This document shows, piece after piece, positions 47,156 through 55,712 of a stretch of DNA of 64,000 nucleotides; position 1 is the first letter of the stretch, and each line of letters begins with the position of its first letter. Position numbers and translations under genes: made by a program. The stretch covers positions 248,001 to 312,000 of the forward strand of contig JACKDV010000006.1 in NCBI GenBank assembly GCA_020633315.1, read 5' to 3'. The notes under the pieces were generated by a model that searched no databases, was not told the origin of the DNA, and worked only from the letters and a program-made list of their open reading frames with translations. The stretch comes from Myxococcales bacterium (lineage in GTDB: Bacteria > Myxococcota_A > Polyangia > Nannocystales > Nannocystaceae).

Positions 47156-48955
47156 GTGAGAGCACCGAGCCCCACCCGAACCCCGACCGCGAGCGCGCTG
47201 GCGCTGGCGCTGGCGCTGGCGCTCCACGCCGGCTGCCGCGACGACGCGCCCGCGCTCGACGACGATGGCGCCACCTCCGATCCGATGGACGGCACCGCCG
47301 GCTCCGAGGGCGACGAGAGCGGCGAGCCGCAGGACGACACGGGGATGGACGGGCCGCAGCCGGTGTACCTGAGCCCCGCCGAGCACCTCAATCGGATCTC
47401 GATGGCGCTGCGCGGGGTCCGGCCCAGCGCGGCCGAGCTGCAGCAGGTGAGCGACGATCCCGAGGCGCTGCCGGGCATCGTGGACGCCTACCTCGACGAC
47501 CCGCGCTTCGGCGCGATCATCCGCGACCTCCACAACGACGACCTGCTGGTGCTGGTGGACTTCATGGTGTTCCCGGCCGGCTTCCTGCCCAAGGGACCGG
47601 TGGCCGACGTGGACGGCTATCGCCTCAACCGCTCGATCACCGAGGCGCCGCTGCGGCTGGTGGAGCACGTGGTGATGGAGGACCGGCCCTACTCGGAGAT
47701 CGTGACCGCCGACTACACGATGGCCGACGGGCCCACCGCGGCGGTGTGGGGGCTGCCCTACGACGGCGACGGGCAATCGTGGGAGCAGACGCAGTGGCAG
47801 GACGAGCGCGACCACGCCGGGATCCTCTCGGAGCCGTGGCTGTTCCAGCGCTTCAGCAGCACGCTGTCCAACGCCAACCGCGGCCGCGCCAACGCGGTCT
47901 CGCGCGCGCTGCTGTGCTACGATTTCCTGTCGCGCGACATCGAGGTGGACGCCAGCGTGAACCTGGCCGACCCCGACGCGGTGGCCGACGCGGTGGTGGA
48001 CAACCCCGCCTGCGCGAGCTGCCACCAGTCCCTCGACCCCCTGGCCAGCTTCTTCCAGGACTGGTCGCCGGTCTACGTGCCCTCGGACATCGACTACCCC
48101 TTCGACTCCTACATCCCCGACGTGTTCCCCGACTCGGGGGTGCAGATGCGCGACCCGGGCTACTTCGGGCAGGCGGGCGAGGGCCTGGGCGAGCTGGGCC
48201 AGCACATCGCCGAGGACCCGCGCTTCAGCCTGTGCGCGGCGCAGCGCTTCTACGCGTACTTCCACCAGATCGACCAGGGCGAGGTGCCGCTGCAGGTCGC
48301 GGCCCAGCTGCAGGGCGTGCTGCTCGACAGTGACATGAGCGCCAAGGCGCTGACCCGGGCCATCGTGCTCGACGACGAGTTCCGCATCTCGCACATGGAG
48401 GAGCCGCCGACGGGAGAGGAGCTCGAGCACGACCCGGTGGGCGTCAAGAAGGCCCGCCCCGCCCAGCTCGCGCTGCTCTTCGAGGACCTCACCGGCTTTC
48501 GCTGGCAGACCGACCTCAGCGAGTTCGACCTGGCCCCCATCGACCTGATGGCCGACTCCTTCCTCGGCTACAACGTGCTGCTGGGCGGCATCGACTCGCT
48601 GTTCGTGACGCGGCCATCCCACAGCTACAGCGCGACGGCCAGCCTGGTGCTGCGCAACCTGGCCCGCGAGGCCGCCAACGCGGTGGTGGACGCGGAGCTC
48701 TCCGACCCCGAGCTCGGCTCGCGACACCTGCTGACCCTGGTGACCTCGACCGACACCGACGAGGACGTGGTGCGAGAGCAGCTCGCCGCCCTCTACCTGC
48801 GGATCCTCGCCCGCGACGAGGCGCCCGACGGCGAGGCCGTGAGCGAGAGCCACGCGCTGTTCCAGGCCGCGCTCGAGCACTCGGGCGACCCAGTGCGGGC
48901 CTGGAAGGTCACCCTCACCGCCCTGCTGCAGGACGTGGAGATCGCCTACTACTAG
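47156..48955 (+). CDS. DUF1592/DUF1588-type secreted lipoprotein with CxxCH
   Basis: A 599-residue protein. The signal peptide contains a (GCGCTG)n-coded Ala-Leu run and ends at HAGC (Cys25). Segments such as YLSPAEHLNRISMALRGVRP, RALLCYDFLSRDIEVDAS, NPACASCHQSLDPLASFFQD (CxxCH) and FSLCAAQRFYAYF are typical of the DUF1549/1592/1588-type proteins of planctomycetes and myxobacteria. The single CxxCH might hold haem. The partners in this family are DUF1501 proteins, and one follows directly. GTG 47156 is preceded by GGAGG. Confidence 0.8.
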   Translation: MRAPSPTRTPTASALALALALALHAGCRDDAPALDDDGATSDPMDGTAGSEGDESGEPQDDTGMDGPQPVYLSPAEHLNRISMALRGVRPSAAELQQVSDDPEALPGIVDAYLDDPRFGAIIRDLHNDDLLVLVDFMVFPAGFLPKGPVADVDGYRLNRSITEAPLRLVEHVVMEDRPYSEIVTADYTMADGPTAAVWGLPYDGDGQSWEQTQWQDERDHAGILSEPWLFQRFSSTLSNANRGRANAVSRALLCYDFLSRDIEVDASVNLADPDAVADAVVDNPACASCHQSLDPLASFFQDWSPVYVPSDIDYPFDSYIPDVFPDSGVQMRDPGYFGQAGEGLGELGQHIAEDPRFSLCAAQRFYAYFHQIDQGEVPLQVAAQLQGVLLDSDMSAKALTRAIVLDDEFRISHMEEPPTGEELEHDPVGVKKARPAQLALLFEDLTGFRWQTDLSEFDLAPIDLMADSFLGYNVLLGGIDSLFVTRPSHSYSATASLVLRNLAREAANAVVDAELSDPELGSRHLLTLVTSTDTDEDVVREQLAALYLRILARDEAPDGEAVSESHALFQAALEHSGDPVRAWKVTLTALLQDVEIAYY

Positions 48956-48978
48956 GAAGGCCGAAGGAGGACGAGACC

Positions 48979-50253
48979 ATGCTGACGATCACGCGTAGAG
49001 GATTGCTGCTCGGCACCGCCGCCACCTTCGGGGCGGGGCTGCTCACCACCCGCCGCGAGGCCCGGGCCGGCTCCGGCCAGCCCCCGCGGCGGCTGGTCAT
49101 CGCGATGGCCGAGGGCGGCTGGGACACCACCGCCGTGCTCGACCCCAAGCCGGGGCTGGCCACCATCGACGTGCTGCCCGGCGACGTGCAGGACTTCGGC
49201 GGCCTGCCCGTGTACACCGACGGCACCCGCCCCGCGGTCACCGGCTTCTTCGAGGCCCACGCCTCGCTGTGCACGGTGGTCAACGGGATCCAGGTGCAGT
49301 CGCTCAACCACCCCGACTGTGCCAAGCGGATGCTCACGGGCACCTCCTCGGACGTCAACGCCGACGTGGGGGCCATCGCCGCCCACGCCCTGGGCGAGGA
49401 GCTCGCCGCGCCCTACCTGGTGCTGGGGCGCACCTCGTTCTCGGGACCCTACGCCTCGATCGCGGCGCGGGCCGGCACCGCCAACCAGCTCGGCACCCTG
49501 CTGGCCGCCGAGCGGGCCTACCCGGTGGGGAGCCCGGCCGACTTCACCCCGCGCCTGCCGCTCGACGCCACCGAGGAGGATCTGATCCGCGGCCACGTGC
49601 TCGCCCGCGCCCAGCGACGGCTGGACGAGCGCGGCCAGCTCGGCCACAACCACCGGCGCCTGCAGGACTTCGTCGACTCGCTCGACCGCGGCGACACCCT
49701 GGCTGCCACCGCCGACTTCGGCGACTTCGGCTACACCGGCGACCTGGCCTTCCAGGCGCAGCTCGCCGCCGACGCGCTCGAGCAGGGCCTGAGCCACGCG
49801 GTGCAGGTGGAGATGGGCAGCTTCGACACCCACGACCGCAACCTCGATCAGATCGCGCTGGCCGAGGCCTTCTTCACCGGGCTGCGGCAGCTCGTCGACG
49901 AGCTGGTGGCGCGCCCCGGGCTGACCGCCGGCAGCCGCATGATCGACGACACGGTGGTGCTGGTGGTCTCGGAGATGGGGCGCACGCCCAAGCTCAACGC
50001 GCGCGGGGGCAAGGACCACTGGCCCGTGACCTCGGCCATGGTGATCGGCGGCGGCCTGCCCGGCGGGCGGGCGCTGGGGGGCACCGACGACATGCAGCTG
50101 GGGGTGCCGGTCGATCTGCTCACCGGCGCGCCCACCGAGGCCGGGGTCCGGATCCAGTACCCCAACTTCGCCGCCGGCCTGCTCGAGGCGATCGGGGTCG
50201 ACGCCGCCACCTACCTCCCCGGAGCGGAGCCCTTCCGTGCGCTGTGCAGCTAG
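48979..50253 (+). CDS. DUF1501 family protein, Tat-exported
   Basis: A 424-residue protein. The Tat-type signal is ITRRGLLLGTAATFGAGLL. The mature part has sulfatase/phosphatase-like features of DUF1501: VIAMAEGGWDTT at the start, VEMGSFDTHDRNLDQ, VVSEMGRTPKLNARGGKDHW with the conserved Arg/His metal region. It lies 23 nt after the DUF1592-type gene (ribosome site GAAGGAGG) and overlaps the CxxCH lipoprotein gene. The substrate is unknown; in relatives it is coupled to DUF1549/DUF1592 proteins. Confidence 0.85.
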   Translation: MLTITRRGLLLGTAATFGAGLLTTRREARAGSGQPPRRLVIAMAEGGWDTTAVLDPKPGLATIDVLPGDVQDFGGLPVYTDGTRPAVTGFFEAHASLCTVVNGIQVQSLNHPDCAKRMLTGTSSDVNADVGAIAAHALGEELAAPYLVLGRTSFSGPYASIAARAGTANQLGTLLAAERAYPVGSPADFTPRLPLDATEEDLIRGHVLARAQRRLDERGQLGHNHRRLQDFVDSLDRGDTLAATADFGDFGYTGDLAFQAQLAADALEQGLSHAVQVEMGSFDTHDRNLDQIALAEAFFTGLRQLVDELVARPGLTAGSRMIDDTVVLVVSEMGRTPKLNARGGKDHWPVTSAMVIGGGLPGGRALGGTDDMQLGVPVDLLTGAPTEAGVRIQYPNFAAGLLEAIGVDAATYLPGAEPFRALCS

Positions 50254-50800
50254 GCTCGCGACGGGACGAGGCTCTGGCCGTGGCGCAGGCCGCTGGCTGG
50301 TCCTCGCGGCGATGGCGGCCCTGGGCCTGGGCGCCTCGGCATGCCGGGACGACGGCGGCGAGGACGACGGCGCCATGGGCGAGTCGGGCTCGGGCACCGG
50401 CGCCACCGGGGACGGCAGCGGAAGCGACGGCTCGGGCTCGCCTGGCACGGGCTCGGGCGAGTCGGGCGACGCCATGGGCCCGTGGAGCAGCCTCGACGAG
50501 CGGCCCTGCCCCGACGGCAGCTTTTTGACCTACGAGTCGTTCGGGGGGGGCTTCATGCTGACCTACTGCACCGGCTGCCATCACTCCCGGCTGCCGGCCG
50601 ACACCCGCCAGGGCGCCCCCATCGAGGTGAGCTTCGACGACCTGGAGGACATCCGCGCATGGGCCGACCGGATCTGGGCGCGCTCGGGTGACGACAACGA
50701 CACCATGCCCCCGGTGGGCCCGGCCTCGGCCGAGGACCGGGCGCGGCTCGGAGAGTGGTTGGCGTGTGGGGCTCCCGCTGACGCCGACCTGGGCATGTAA
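50237..50800 (+). CDS. CxxCH-containing lipoprotein (cytochrome-like)
   Basis: A 187-residue protein. Signal to LGASAC (Cys36), then a Gly/Ser/Thr linker. The folded part has MLTYCTGCHHSRLPADTRQG (one CxxCH), the helix DDLEDIRAWADRIW and a candidate axial ligand Met in DNDTMPPVGPASAEDRARL, which looks like a small c-type cytochrome. It starts 17 nt inside the DUF1501 gene (GTG 50237), so the three genes from 47156 form one transcript. It may be the electron carrier or the exported partner of the other two proteins. Confidence 0.75.
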   Translation: MRCAARLATGRGSGRGAGRWLVLAAMAALGLGASACRDDGGEDDGAMGESGSGTGATGDGSGSDGSGSPGTGSGESGDAMGPWSSLDERPCPDGSFLTYESFGGGFMLTYCTGCHHSRLPADTRQGAPIEVSFDDLEDIRAWADRIWARSGDDNDTMPPVGPASAEDRARLGEWLACGAPADADLGM

Positions 50801-50843
50801 CTCCGCTACGCACGCGCCTTGACAACGCGTATGATCGACGGCC

Positions 50844-52163
50844 GTGATTAACCTGGATTGGCGTCTCCTTCCCGGCCTCGCCCTGTGCATGGCCACCGCT
50901 TGCACCGAGGACACCGTTCCCAGCGACACCTTCGACCCGACCACGACCAGCGCGGGCGACTCGAGCTCCACCGGAGCCGGACCGACCACCACGCCGGCGA
51001 CCGGCTCGTCGGGCGGCATGGACGAGAGCTCCTCGGGCGGCTCGTCGGACGGCAGCAGCTCCTCGGGCGAGCCCGCCACCGACGACGGCCCCGCCACCAC
51101 CAGCACGGAGTGCATCTCCGTCTGCGGCAACAACGTCATCGAGTGCGACGAGGTCTGCGATCTCGCCCAGCTCGCCGGCGAGACCTGCATCTCGCTGGGC
51201 AACCAGGGCGGCCAGCTCGGCTGCAGCCTCACCTGCGACTCCTACAACGAGCTCGGCTGCTTCATCTGTGGCAACGGCGTCGTCGACATCGCCGAGGACT
51301 GCGAGTCCGTCGTCCCCGACGGTGTCACCTGCGAGTCCATGGGCTTCGAGAGCGGCGATCTGCTGTGCGGCACCGACTGCCTGTGGGACACCACCGACTG
51401 CGCCATGTGTGGCGACGGCATCCGCCAGGGCGCCGAGAGCTGCGACGGCGTGGACCTGGGCGGCCAAGACTGCGCCTCGCTCGGCCTGATGGGCGGCACA
51501 TTGGCGTGCAGCCCCGGCTGCGGCTTCGACCCCAGCGGCTGCGACATCCCGGGCATCCCCTTCGGCAGCGACACCGGCTACACCGGCTACGTGCTGCCCA
51601 CGGGCATGACCACCTGCGACGACATCAGCGGCACCGGCACGCCCACCGGGCTGACCGACGACTCCAACCAGACGGTGGCCATCGGCTTCACCTTCCCCGT
51701 CTACGGGGTGGATCAGACGATGGCCAACATCCAGTCCAACGGCACCCTGCGCTTCGGCGACAACACCTACCTGAGCTACACCAACTCCTGCCTGCCCACG
51801 ACCACCGCGCCCTCGGCCAACACGCTGTACGTGTTCTGGGACGACCTCAACCCCGGGCTCGGCGCGGGCGAGGTGTACTACCAGACCCTGGGCATGCCCG
51901 GCGACCAGCGCTTCGTGGTCCAGTGGGACACCGCCAACTACAGCGGGGACTCGGCGGATCTCATGCGCTTCCAGGCGGTGCTGCACGAGGGCACCGGCTT
52001 CATCGACGTGTGCTACGTGGACACGATCAACGCGGTCAACGTGGGCAACAACGGGGCCGAGGCCACCTCGGGGATCCAGCAGAGCTCGTCCAACGGCTTC
52101 GACTTCAGCTGCGACTCACCCGACCTCGTCGACGGCACGCAGCTGCTGTACATCCCGCTCTAG
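50844..52163 (+). CDS. Cys-rich lipoprotein, tandem copy 1
   Basis: A 439-residue protein. Signal to MATAC (Cys20), then a Thr/Ser/Gly linker (to about 90). Two or more Cys-repeat modules with CGNNVIECDEVCDLAQLAGE and CGNGVVDIAEDCE motifs (Myxo-disulfide-type), then a beta-rich C-terminal domain from about residue 235 (MANIQSNGTLRFGDNTYL, FIDVCYVDTINAVNVG) that resembles a nidogen-like domain. Its bases 51006-51463 are identical to copy 2. GTG 50844; the operon upstream ends 43 nt earlier. Confidence 0.78.
   Translation: MINLDWRLLPGLALCMATACTEDTVPSDTFDPTTTSAGDSSSTGAGPTTTPATGSSGGMDESSSGGSSDGSSSSGEPATDDGPATTSTECISVCGNNVIECDEVCDLAQLAGETCISLGNQGGQLGCSLTCDSYNELGCFICGNGVVDIAEDCESVVPDGVTCESMGFESGDLLCGTDCLWDTTDCAMCGDGIRQGAESCDGVDLGGQDCASLGLMGGTLACSPGCGFDPSGCDIPGIPFGSDTGYTGYVLPTGMTTCDDISGTGTPTGLTDDSNQTVAIGFTFPVYGVDQTMANIQSNGTLRFGDNTYLSYTNSCLPTTTAPSANTLYVFWDDLNPGLGAGEVYYQTLGMPGDQRFVVQWDTANYSGDSADLMRFQAVLHEGTGFIDVCYVDTINAVNVGNNGAEATSGIQQSSSNGFDFSCDSPDLVDGTQLLYIPL
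51006..51463 (+). repeat. 458-bp identical block, copy A
   Basis: Every base from 51006 to 51463 matches 52372-52829 (offset 1366), including synonymous sites. Flanking parts of the two genes differ at many positions. The block encodes the linker end and the Cys modules. Confidence 0.9.
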
Positions 52164-52215
52164 GAAGCCTCGCTCCGCGGCCCACCCGGGTGTTAGGATC
52201 CGATCCGTGGGGACC

Positions 52216-53526
52216 ATGGATCGACGCTTGCTTCCTTGCCTTCTTCTCACGCTCGGGGGGGCGTGCACCGAGGACACCGTGCCCGGTGAGACCCTCGACC
52301 CGAGCACCACCAGCGCGGGCGACTCGACCAGCACCGGGCCCGGGCCGACCACCTCGCCCGCGCCCGGCTCGTCGTCGGGCGGCATGGACGAGAGCTCCTC
52401 GGGCGGCTCGTCGGACGGCAGCAGCTCCTCGGGCGAGCCCGCCACCGACGACGGCCCCGCCACCACCAGCACGGAGTGCATCTCCGTCTGCGGCAACAAC
52501 GTCATCGAGTGCGACGAGGTCTGCGATCTCGCCCAGCTCGCCGGCGAGACCTGCATCTCGCTGGGCAACCAGGGCGGCCAGCTCGGCTGCAGCCTCACCT
52601 GCGACTCCTACAACGAGCTCGGCTGCTTCATCTGTGGCAACGGCGTCGTCGACATCGCCGAGGACTGCGAGTCCGTCGTCCCCGACGGTGTCACCTGCGA
52701 GTCCATGGGCTTCGAGAGCGGCGATCTGCTGTGCGGCACCGACTGCCTGTGGGACACCACCGACTGCGCCATGTGTGGCGACGGCATCCGCCAGGGCGCC
52801 GAGAGCTGCGACGGCGTGGACCTGGGCGGGGAGGACTGCGCCTCCCTCGGCCTGATGGGCGGCACCCTGGCCTGCAGCCCCGGCTGCAGCTTCGACCCCA
52901 GCGCCTGCGACATCCCGGGCATCCCCTTCGGCAGCGACACCGGCTTCACCGGCTACCTGCTGCCCCTGGGCATGACCACCTGCGACGACATCAGCGGCAC
53001 CGGCACGCCCACCGGGCTGACCGACGACTCCAACCAGGTGGTGCCGATGGGCTTCACCTTCTCGATGTACGGGACCGACTACACCCAGGCCAACCTGCAA
53101 TCCAACGGTACCGTGGTGTTCGGTGCCGCCAGCTACCTGACCCTGGGCAACTCCTGCCTGCCCACCGCCACCGCCCCCTCGACCGACGTGCTGTACGTGT
53201 TCTGGGACGACCTCAACCCCGGTGCGGCCGGCGAGGTCTACTACGAGACCCTGGGCATGCCCGGCGACCAGCGCTTCGTGGTCCAGTGGGACGTGCCCAA
53301 CTTCGGCGGCAACACGGGCGATCTCATGCGCTTCCAGGCCGTGTTCCACGAGTCCTCGGGCTTCATCGACGTGTGCTACGTGGACACCCTCAACGCGGGC
53401 AACGTCGGCGACAACGGGGCCGAGGCCACCTCGGGCATCCAGCACAGCTCGGCCGACGGCTTCGAGTACAGCTGCAACATGCCCAACCTCGTGGACGGCA
53501 CGCAGCTGCTGTACATCCCGCTGTAG
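52216..53526 (+). CDS. Cys-rich lipoprotein, tandem copy 2
   Basis: A 436-residue paralogue of the preceding gene with the same plan: signal to LGGAC (Cys17), Ser/Thr/Gly linker, Cys modules identical to copy 1 at the DNA level, and a divergent beta-rich C-terminal domain (LQSNGTVVFGAASYLTLGNS). GTG 52207, three codons earlier, is an alternative start. The C-terminal halves differ from copy 1 at many residues (for example YLLPLGM against YVLPTGM), suggesting different ligands on a common Cys-rich stalk. Copy 1 ends 52 nt upstream. Confidence 0.78.
   Translation: MDRRLLPCLLLTLGGACTEDTVPGETLDPSTTSAGDSTSTGPGPTTSPAPGSSSGGMDESSSGGSSDGSSSSGEPATDDGPATTSTECISVCGNNVIECDEVCDLAQLAGETCISLGNQGGQLGCSLTCDSYNELGCFICGNGVVDIAEDCESVVPDGVTCESMGFESGDLLCGTDCLWDTTDCAMCGDGIRQGAESCDGVDLGGEDCASLGLMGGTLACSPGCSFDPSACDIPGIPFGSDTGFTGYLLPLGMTTCDDISGTGTPTGLTDDSNQVVPMGFTFSMYGTDYTQANLQSNGTVVFGAASYLTLGNSCLPTATAPSTDVLYVFWDDLNPGAAGEVYYETLGMPGDQRFVVQWDVPNFGGNTGDLMRFQAVFHESSGFIDVCYVDTLNAGNVGDNGAEATSGIQHSSADGFEYSCNMPNLVDGTQLLYIPL
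52372..52829 (+). repeat. 458-bp identical block, copy B
   Basis: Exact copy of 51006-51463. The identity stops sharply at both ends, inside coding sequence, and is best explained by gene conversion between the tandem genes. Confidence 0.9.
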
Positions 53527-53535
53527 ATCATCGGC

Positions 53536-53595
53536 ATGCCTGGGCATGCCCAGGCATCAGGCATGGCGTTGGTGCCGGGCCTCGGCGGCCCGGCA
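53536..53595. terminator. Twin hairpins between convergent genes
   Basis: A perfect 22-bp palindrome lies at 53536-53557, just after the copy 2 stop. A second hairpin, 9-bp stem 53573-53581 with 53587-53595 and loop TCGGC, follows. Together they separate the + strand lipoprotein genes from the minus-strand hydrolase. Confidence 0.6.
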
Positions 53596-53630
53596 GCACC
53601 CGCTCGCCCAACCATGACGGGGCGCGCGGC

Positions 53631-54443
53631 TCAGGCCGCGGCGCCGTCGGATGCGTCGGGGCTCGCCACGCCGAGCGAGCCGGCCTCGACCACCGTGCCG
53701 CGCTCGCTCGGCTCGGGCTCGTCGAGGAACTCGCGGAGCTTGGCGTAGAACGGGCGCGAGACCACCAGCGAGGAGTGGCCGCCGGGGAGCACGATGTAGT
53801 CGCGCTCTCGGTCCACGCCCTTGAGCAGCTCGGGGCGCGGGCAGAAGGCATCGTCGGCGGCGCTGATCTGCCGCACGCGCACGCCCTCGGGCAGGGGCGC
53901 GTCCTGGAGATCGCGCAGGAAGGTGCTGGTGGGCAGCACCTGCCACACCGAGGGGCTGATCATGCCCACCGTGCCCACGCCGGCGAGGCCCACCCAGGTG
54001 CCGCTGGTGGGCGCGCCCAGCAGGGCGAGGCGTCGGACCCAGCGCTGGGCCTGGAGGAACTTGAGCGCATGCAGGGCGATGAGACCCCCCATGCTGAAGC
54101 CGACCAAGTCGACCCGCGCGACGCCGAGCTCCTTGTCGAGGTGGGCCAGGTGATCGACCAGCTGCTGGGCGGAGGCTCGCAGCGAGCGGAGCTGGAAGGT
54201 GCCGTGGTGGTAGCTGAAGACCACCCGCCCGTCGGCCTGGAAGCGCTGGGTGAGCGGGATCATCGTTCCGCGCGTGCCCATGAAGCCGTGGGCCAGCACC
54301 ACCGGGGGGCTGCCGGGCTTGGTCCAGGACATGTCCCCGGCGAAGTGATTGCCCCGAGCCAGATGGCGCGCATACGCCATGCTGTGGTTGAAGGTCTTGA
54401 GCGCCCGGCGAAGGCGTCCCGTTTCGTGCCCCTTCCTCGTCAC
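53631..54443 (-). CDS. Alpha/beta-hydrolase, lipase-like
   Basis: A 270-residue protein. VVLAHGFMGTRGTMIPLTQR provides the oxyanion HG, and the nucleophile elbow is LVGFSMGGLIAL. Asp in SAADDAFCPRPELL and His in LPGGHSSLVVSRPF complete the triad. No signal peptide, so cytosolic or membrane-associated. The C-terminus is acidic and Ser-rich. GTG 54443 is the only start consistent with the hydrolase N-terminus. Triacylglycerol-lipase-like in layout; the substrate is unknown. Confidence 0.85.
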   Translation of the reverse strand: MTRKGHETGRLRRALKTFNHSMAYARHLARGNHFAGDMSWTKPGSPPVVLAHGFMGTRGTMIPLTQRFQADGRVVFSYHHGTFQLRSLRASAQQLVDHLAHLDKELGVARVDLVGFSMGGLIALHALKFLQAQRWVRRLALLGAPTSGTWVGLAGVGTVGMISPSVWQVLPTSTFLRDLQDAPLPEGVRVRQISAADDAFCPRPELLKGVDRERDYIVLPGGHSSLVVSRPFYAKLREFLDEPEPSERGTVVEAGSLGVASPDASDGAAA

Positions 54444-54743
54444 TGGCCCTGTCGATCAATCTACCAAGCGAACGTTGAATCCGCCGTTTTTTCGCCGAAT
54501 TCGTGATCGACGCACCCGTGCCAAGCGGAAAAGATCGAGGAATTTTCAGATCTTCACACGGAACGCCGATCGGGCTGCAAACGGCTTTACTGCGAGGGGC
54601 GCGCCAGACCCGCGCTCTGCGCTGTCGGGAGAGCCTGGAGGGGCCTGTCGATGTCGGAAATGGGAGTGGCCCGGCGATCGAGGGACGGTGGCCATGGTCG
54701 GAGCCTCGATCCCCTCGGGACCGTCCTCGTCCTCGGGACGGCC
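54444..54743. other. 300-nt non-coding stretch upstream of hydrolase
   Basis: No gene is recognisable. The first 150 nt are less GC-rich than the rest (a T6 run and GAATTC near 54490) and probably hold the hydrolase promoter, but no convincing -35/-10 pair was found. The remainder is GC-rich sequence beyond the stop of the downstream TPR-like gene. Confidence 0.5.
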
Positions 54744-55652
54744 TCAGCTCCGGTCGTCGTCGTCCTCGGGACCCACCGGCACCAGCGCGGTGCTGGGCGA
54801 GGCGGCCGGCACCTCGGGCAGCATCGCGCGGAAGGTGCCCCCCTCGCCGCCGCCGGGACCGAGCGCGCGCAGGCGGGACTGGGCCTCGCTGGCCAGGCGC
54901 GTGCCCGGGAAGGCCTTGGCGGCCTCCTCGTAGCGCGACGCGGCCAGCGAGCGCTCGCCGATGTGCTCGTAGGCCTGGCCGAGGTGGAAGAGGTAGACGA
55001 CCAGGGCCGGGTTGTACTCGAGCGCATGCAGGCCGGCCCCGAGCAGCTCGACGGCCTCGCGGGCGCGACCCATGCGAACGAGGCACAGGCCCTCGAGCGA
55101 GCTCCAGGCCAGCTCCACGTCGCGGCGGAACACGCTGGGCACGTGCTGCAGGCACAGGTCGCGGTCGCGACGGATGTCGTCGAGGCGCTGCGGGTCGGGG
55201 GTCTCGGTGAGCACGGCCAGCTCGTGCCGACCGAAGGAAGCCAGCGCCCGCAGGTGCGGCGCGAGCTTGGCCTCGTCCTCGGTGGTGCCGTAGATCTCCC
55301 GGGCCTCGTCGAGGCGCCACTCGGCCACCATCAGGCCGCCGAGCTGGGCCCGCGCCAGCCACTGCCGCTCGGGGCTGACCGCCTCGCCCGACTCGGCCAG
55401 CACCAGCTCGCGACGCAGGGTGTCCTCGAGCCCGCGGTGCTCCCCGGCCGCGATCGCGCGGCGCAGGGTCTCGGCCTCGTAGAGCGCCCGCTGCTGCCGG
55501 CGCCAGCCGAGCATCCAGGCGCCCAGGGTCATGCCGAAGGCCATGGCCGCGAGCACGGTGAGCTCGCCGGCGCAGCCGGGAAGCCCGAGCAGCAGCGTCA
55601 GGCCGGCGAGGCGGGGGCCGACCCGCGGGCGGGCGTGGGGGCGGGAGCTCAT
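54744..55652 (-). CDS. TPR-like protein with N-terminal membrane region
   Basis: A 302-residue protein with a hydrophobic N-terminus (LAGLTLLLGLPGCAGEL, possible lipobox Cys27; then LAAMAFGMTLGAWMLGW). The remainder is made of helical pairs like TPR repeats (WLARAQLGGLMVAEWRLDEA, LVVYLFHLGQAYEHIGERSL). It is probably anchored at the inner membrane with repeats for protein contacts. It is divergent from the radical SAM gene (60-nt gap). No enzymatic motif. Confidence 0.68.
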   Translation of the reverse strand: MSSRPHARPRVGPRLAGLTLLLGLPGCAGELTVLAAMAFGMTLGAWMLGWRRQQRALYEAETLRRAIAAGEHRGLEDTLRRELVLAESGEAVSPERQWLARAQLGGLMVAEWRLDEAREIYGTTEDEAKLAPHLRALASFGRHELAVLTETPDPQRLDDIRRDRDLCLQHVPSVFRRDVELAWSSLEGLCLVRMGRAREAVELLGAGLHALEYNPALVVYLFHLGQAYEHIGERSLAASRYEEAAKAFPGTRLASEAQSRLRALGPGGGEGGTFRAMLPEVPAASPSTALVPVGPEDDDDRS

Positions 55653-55712
55653 GGCGCGGCCAAGCATAGCGTGCCCGCCGTCGGGGAGCGGCATCGGTGC
55701 TAGCGTGGCGAC

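Noticed and set aside
54500..54560. TTGGCAC element on the minus strand resembling a sigma54 promoter
   Set aside because: The matching -12 element is absent at the right spacing. A similar TTGGCACG near 23460 fails in the same way.
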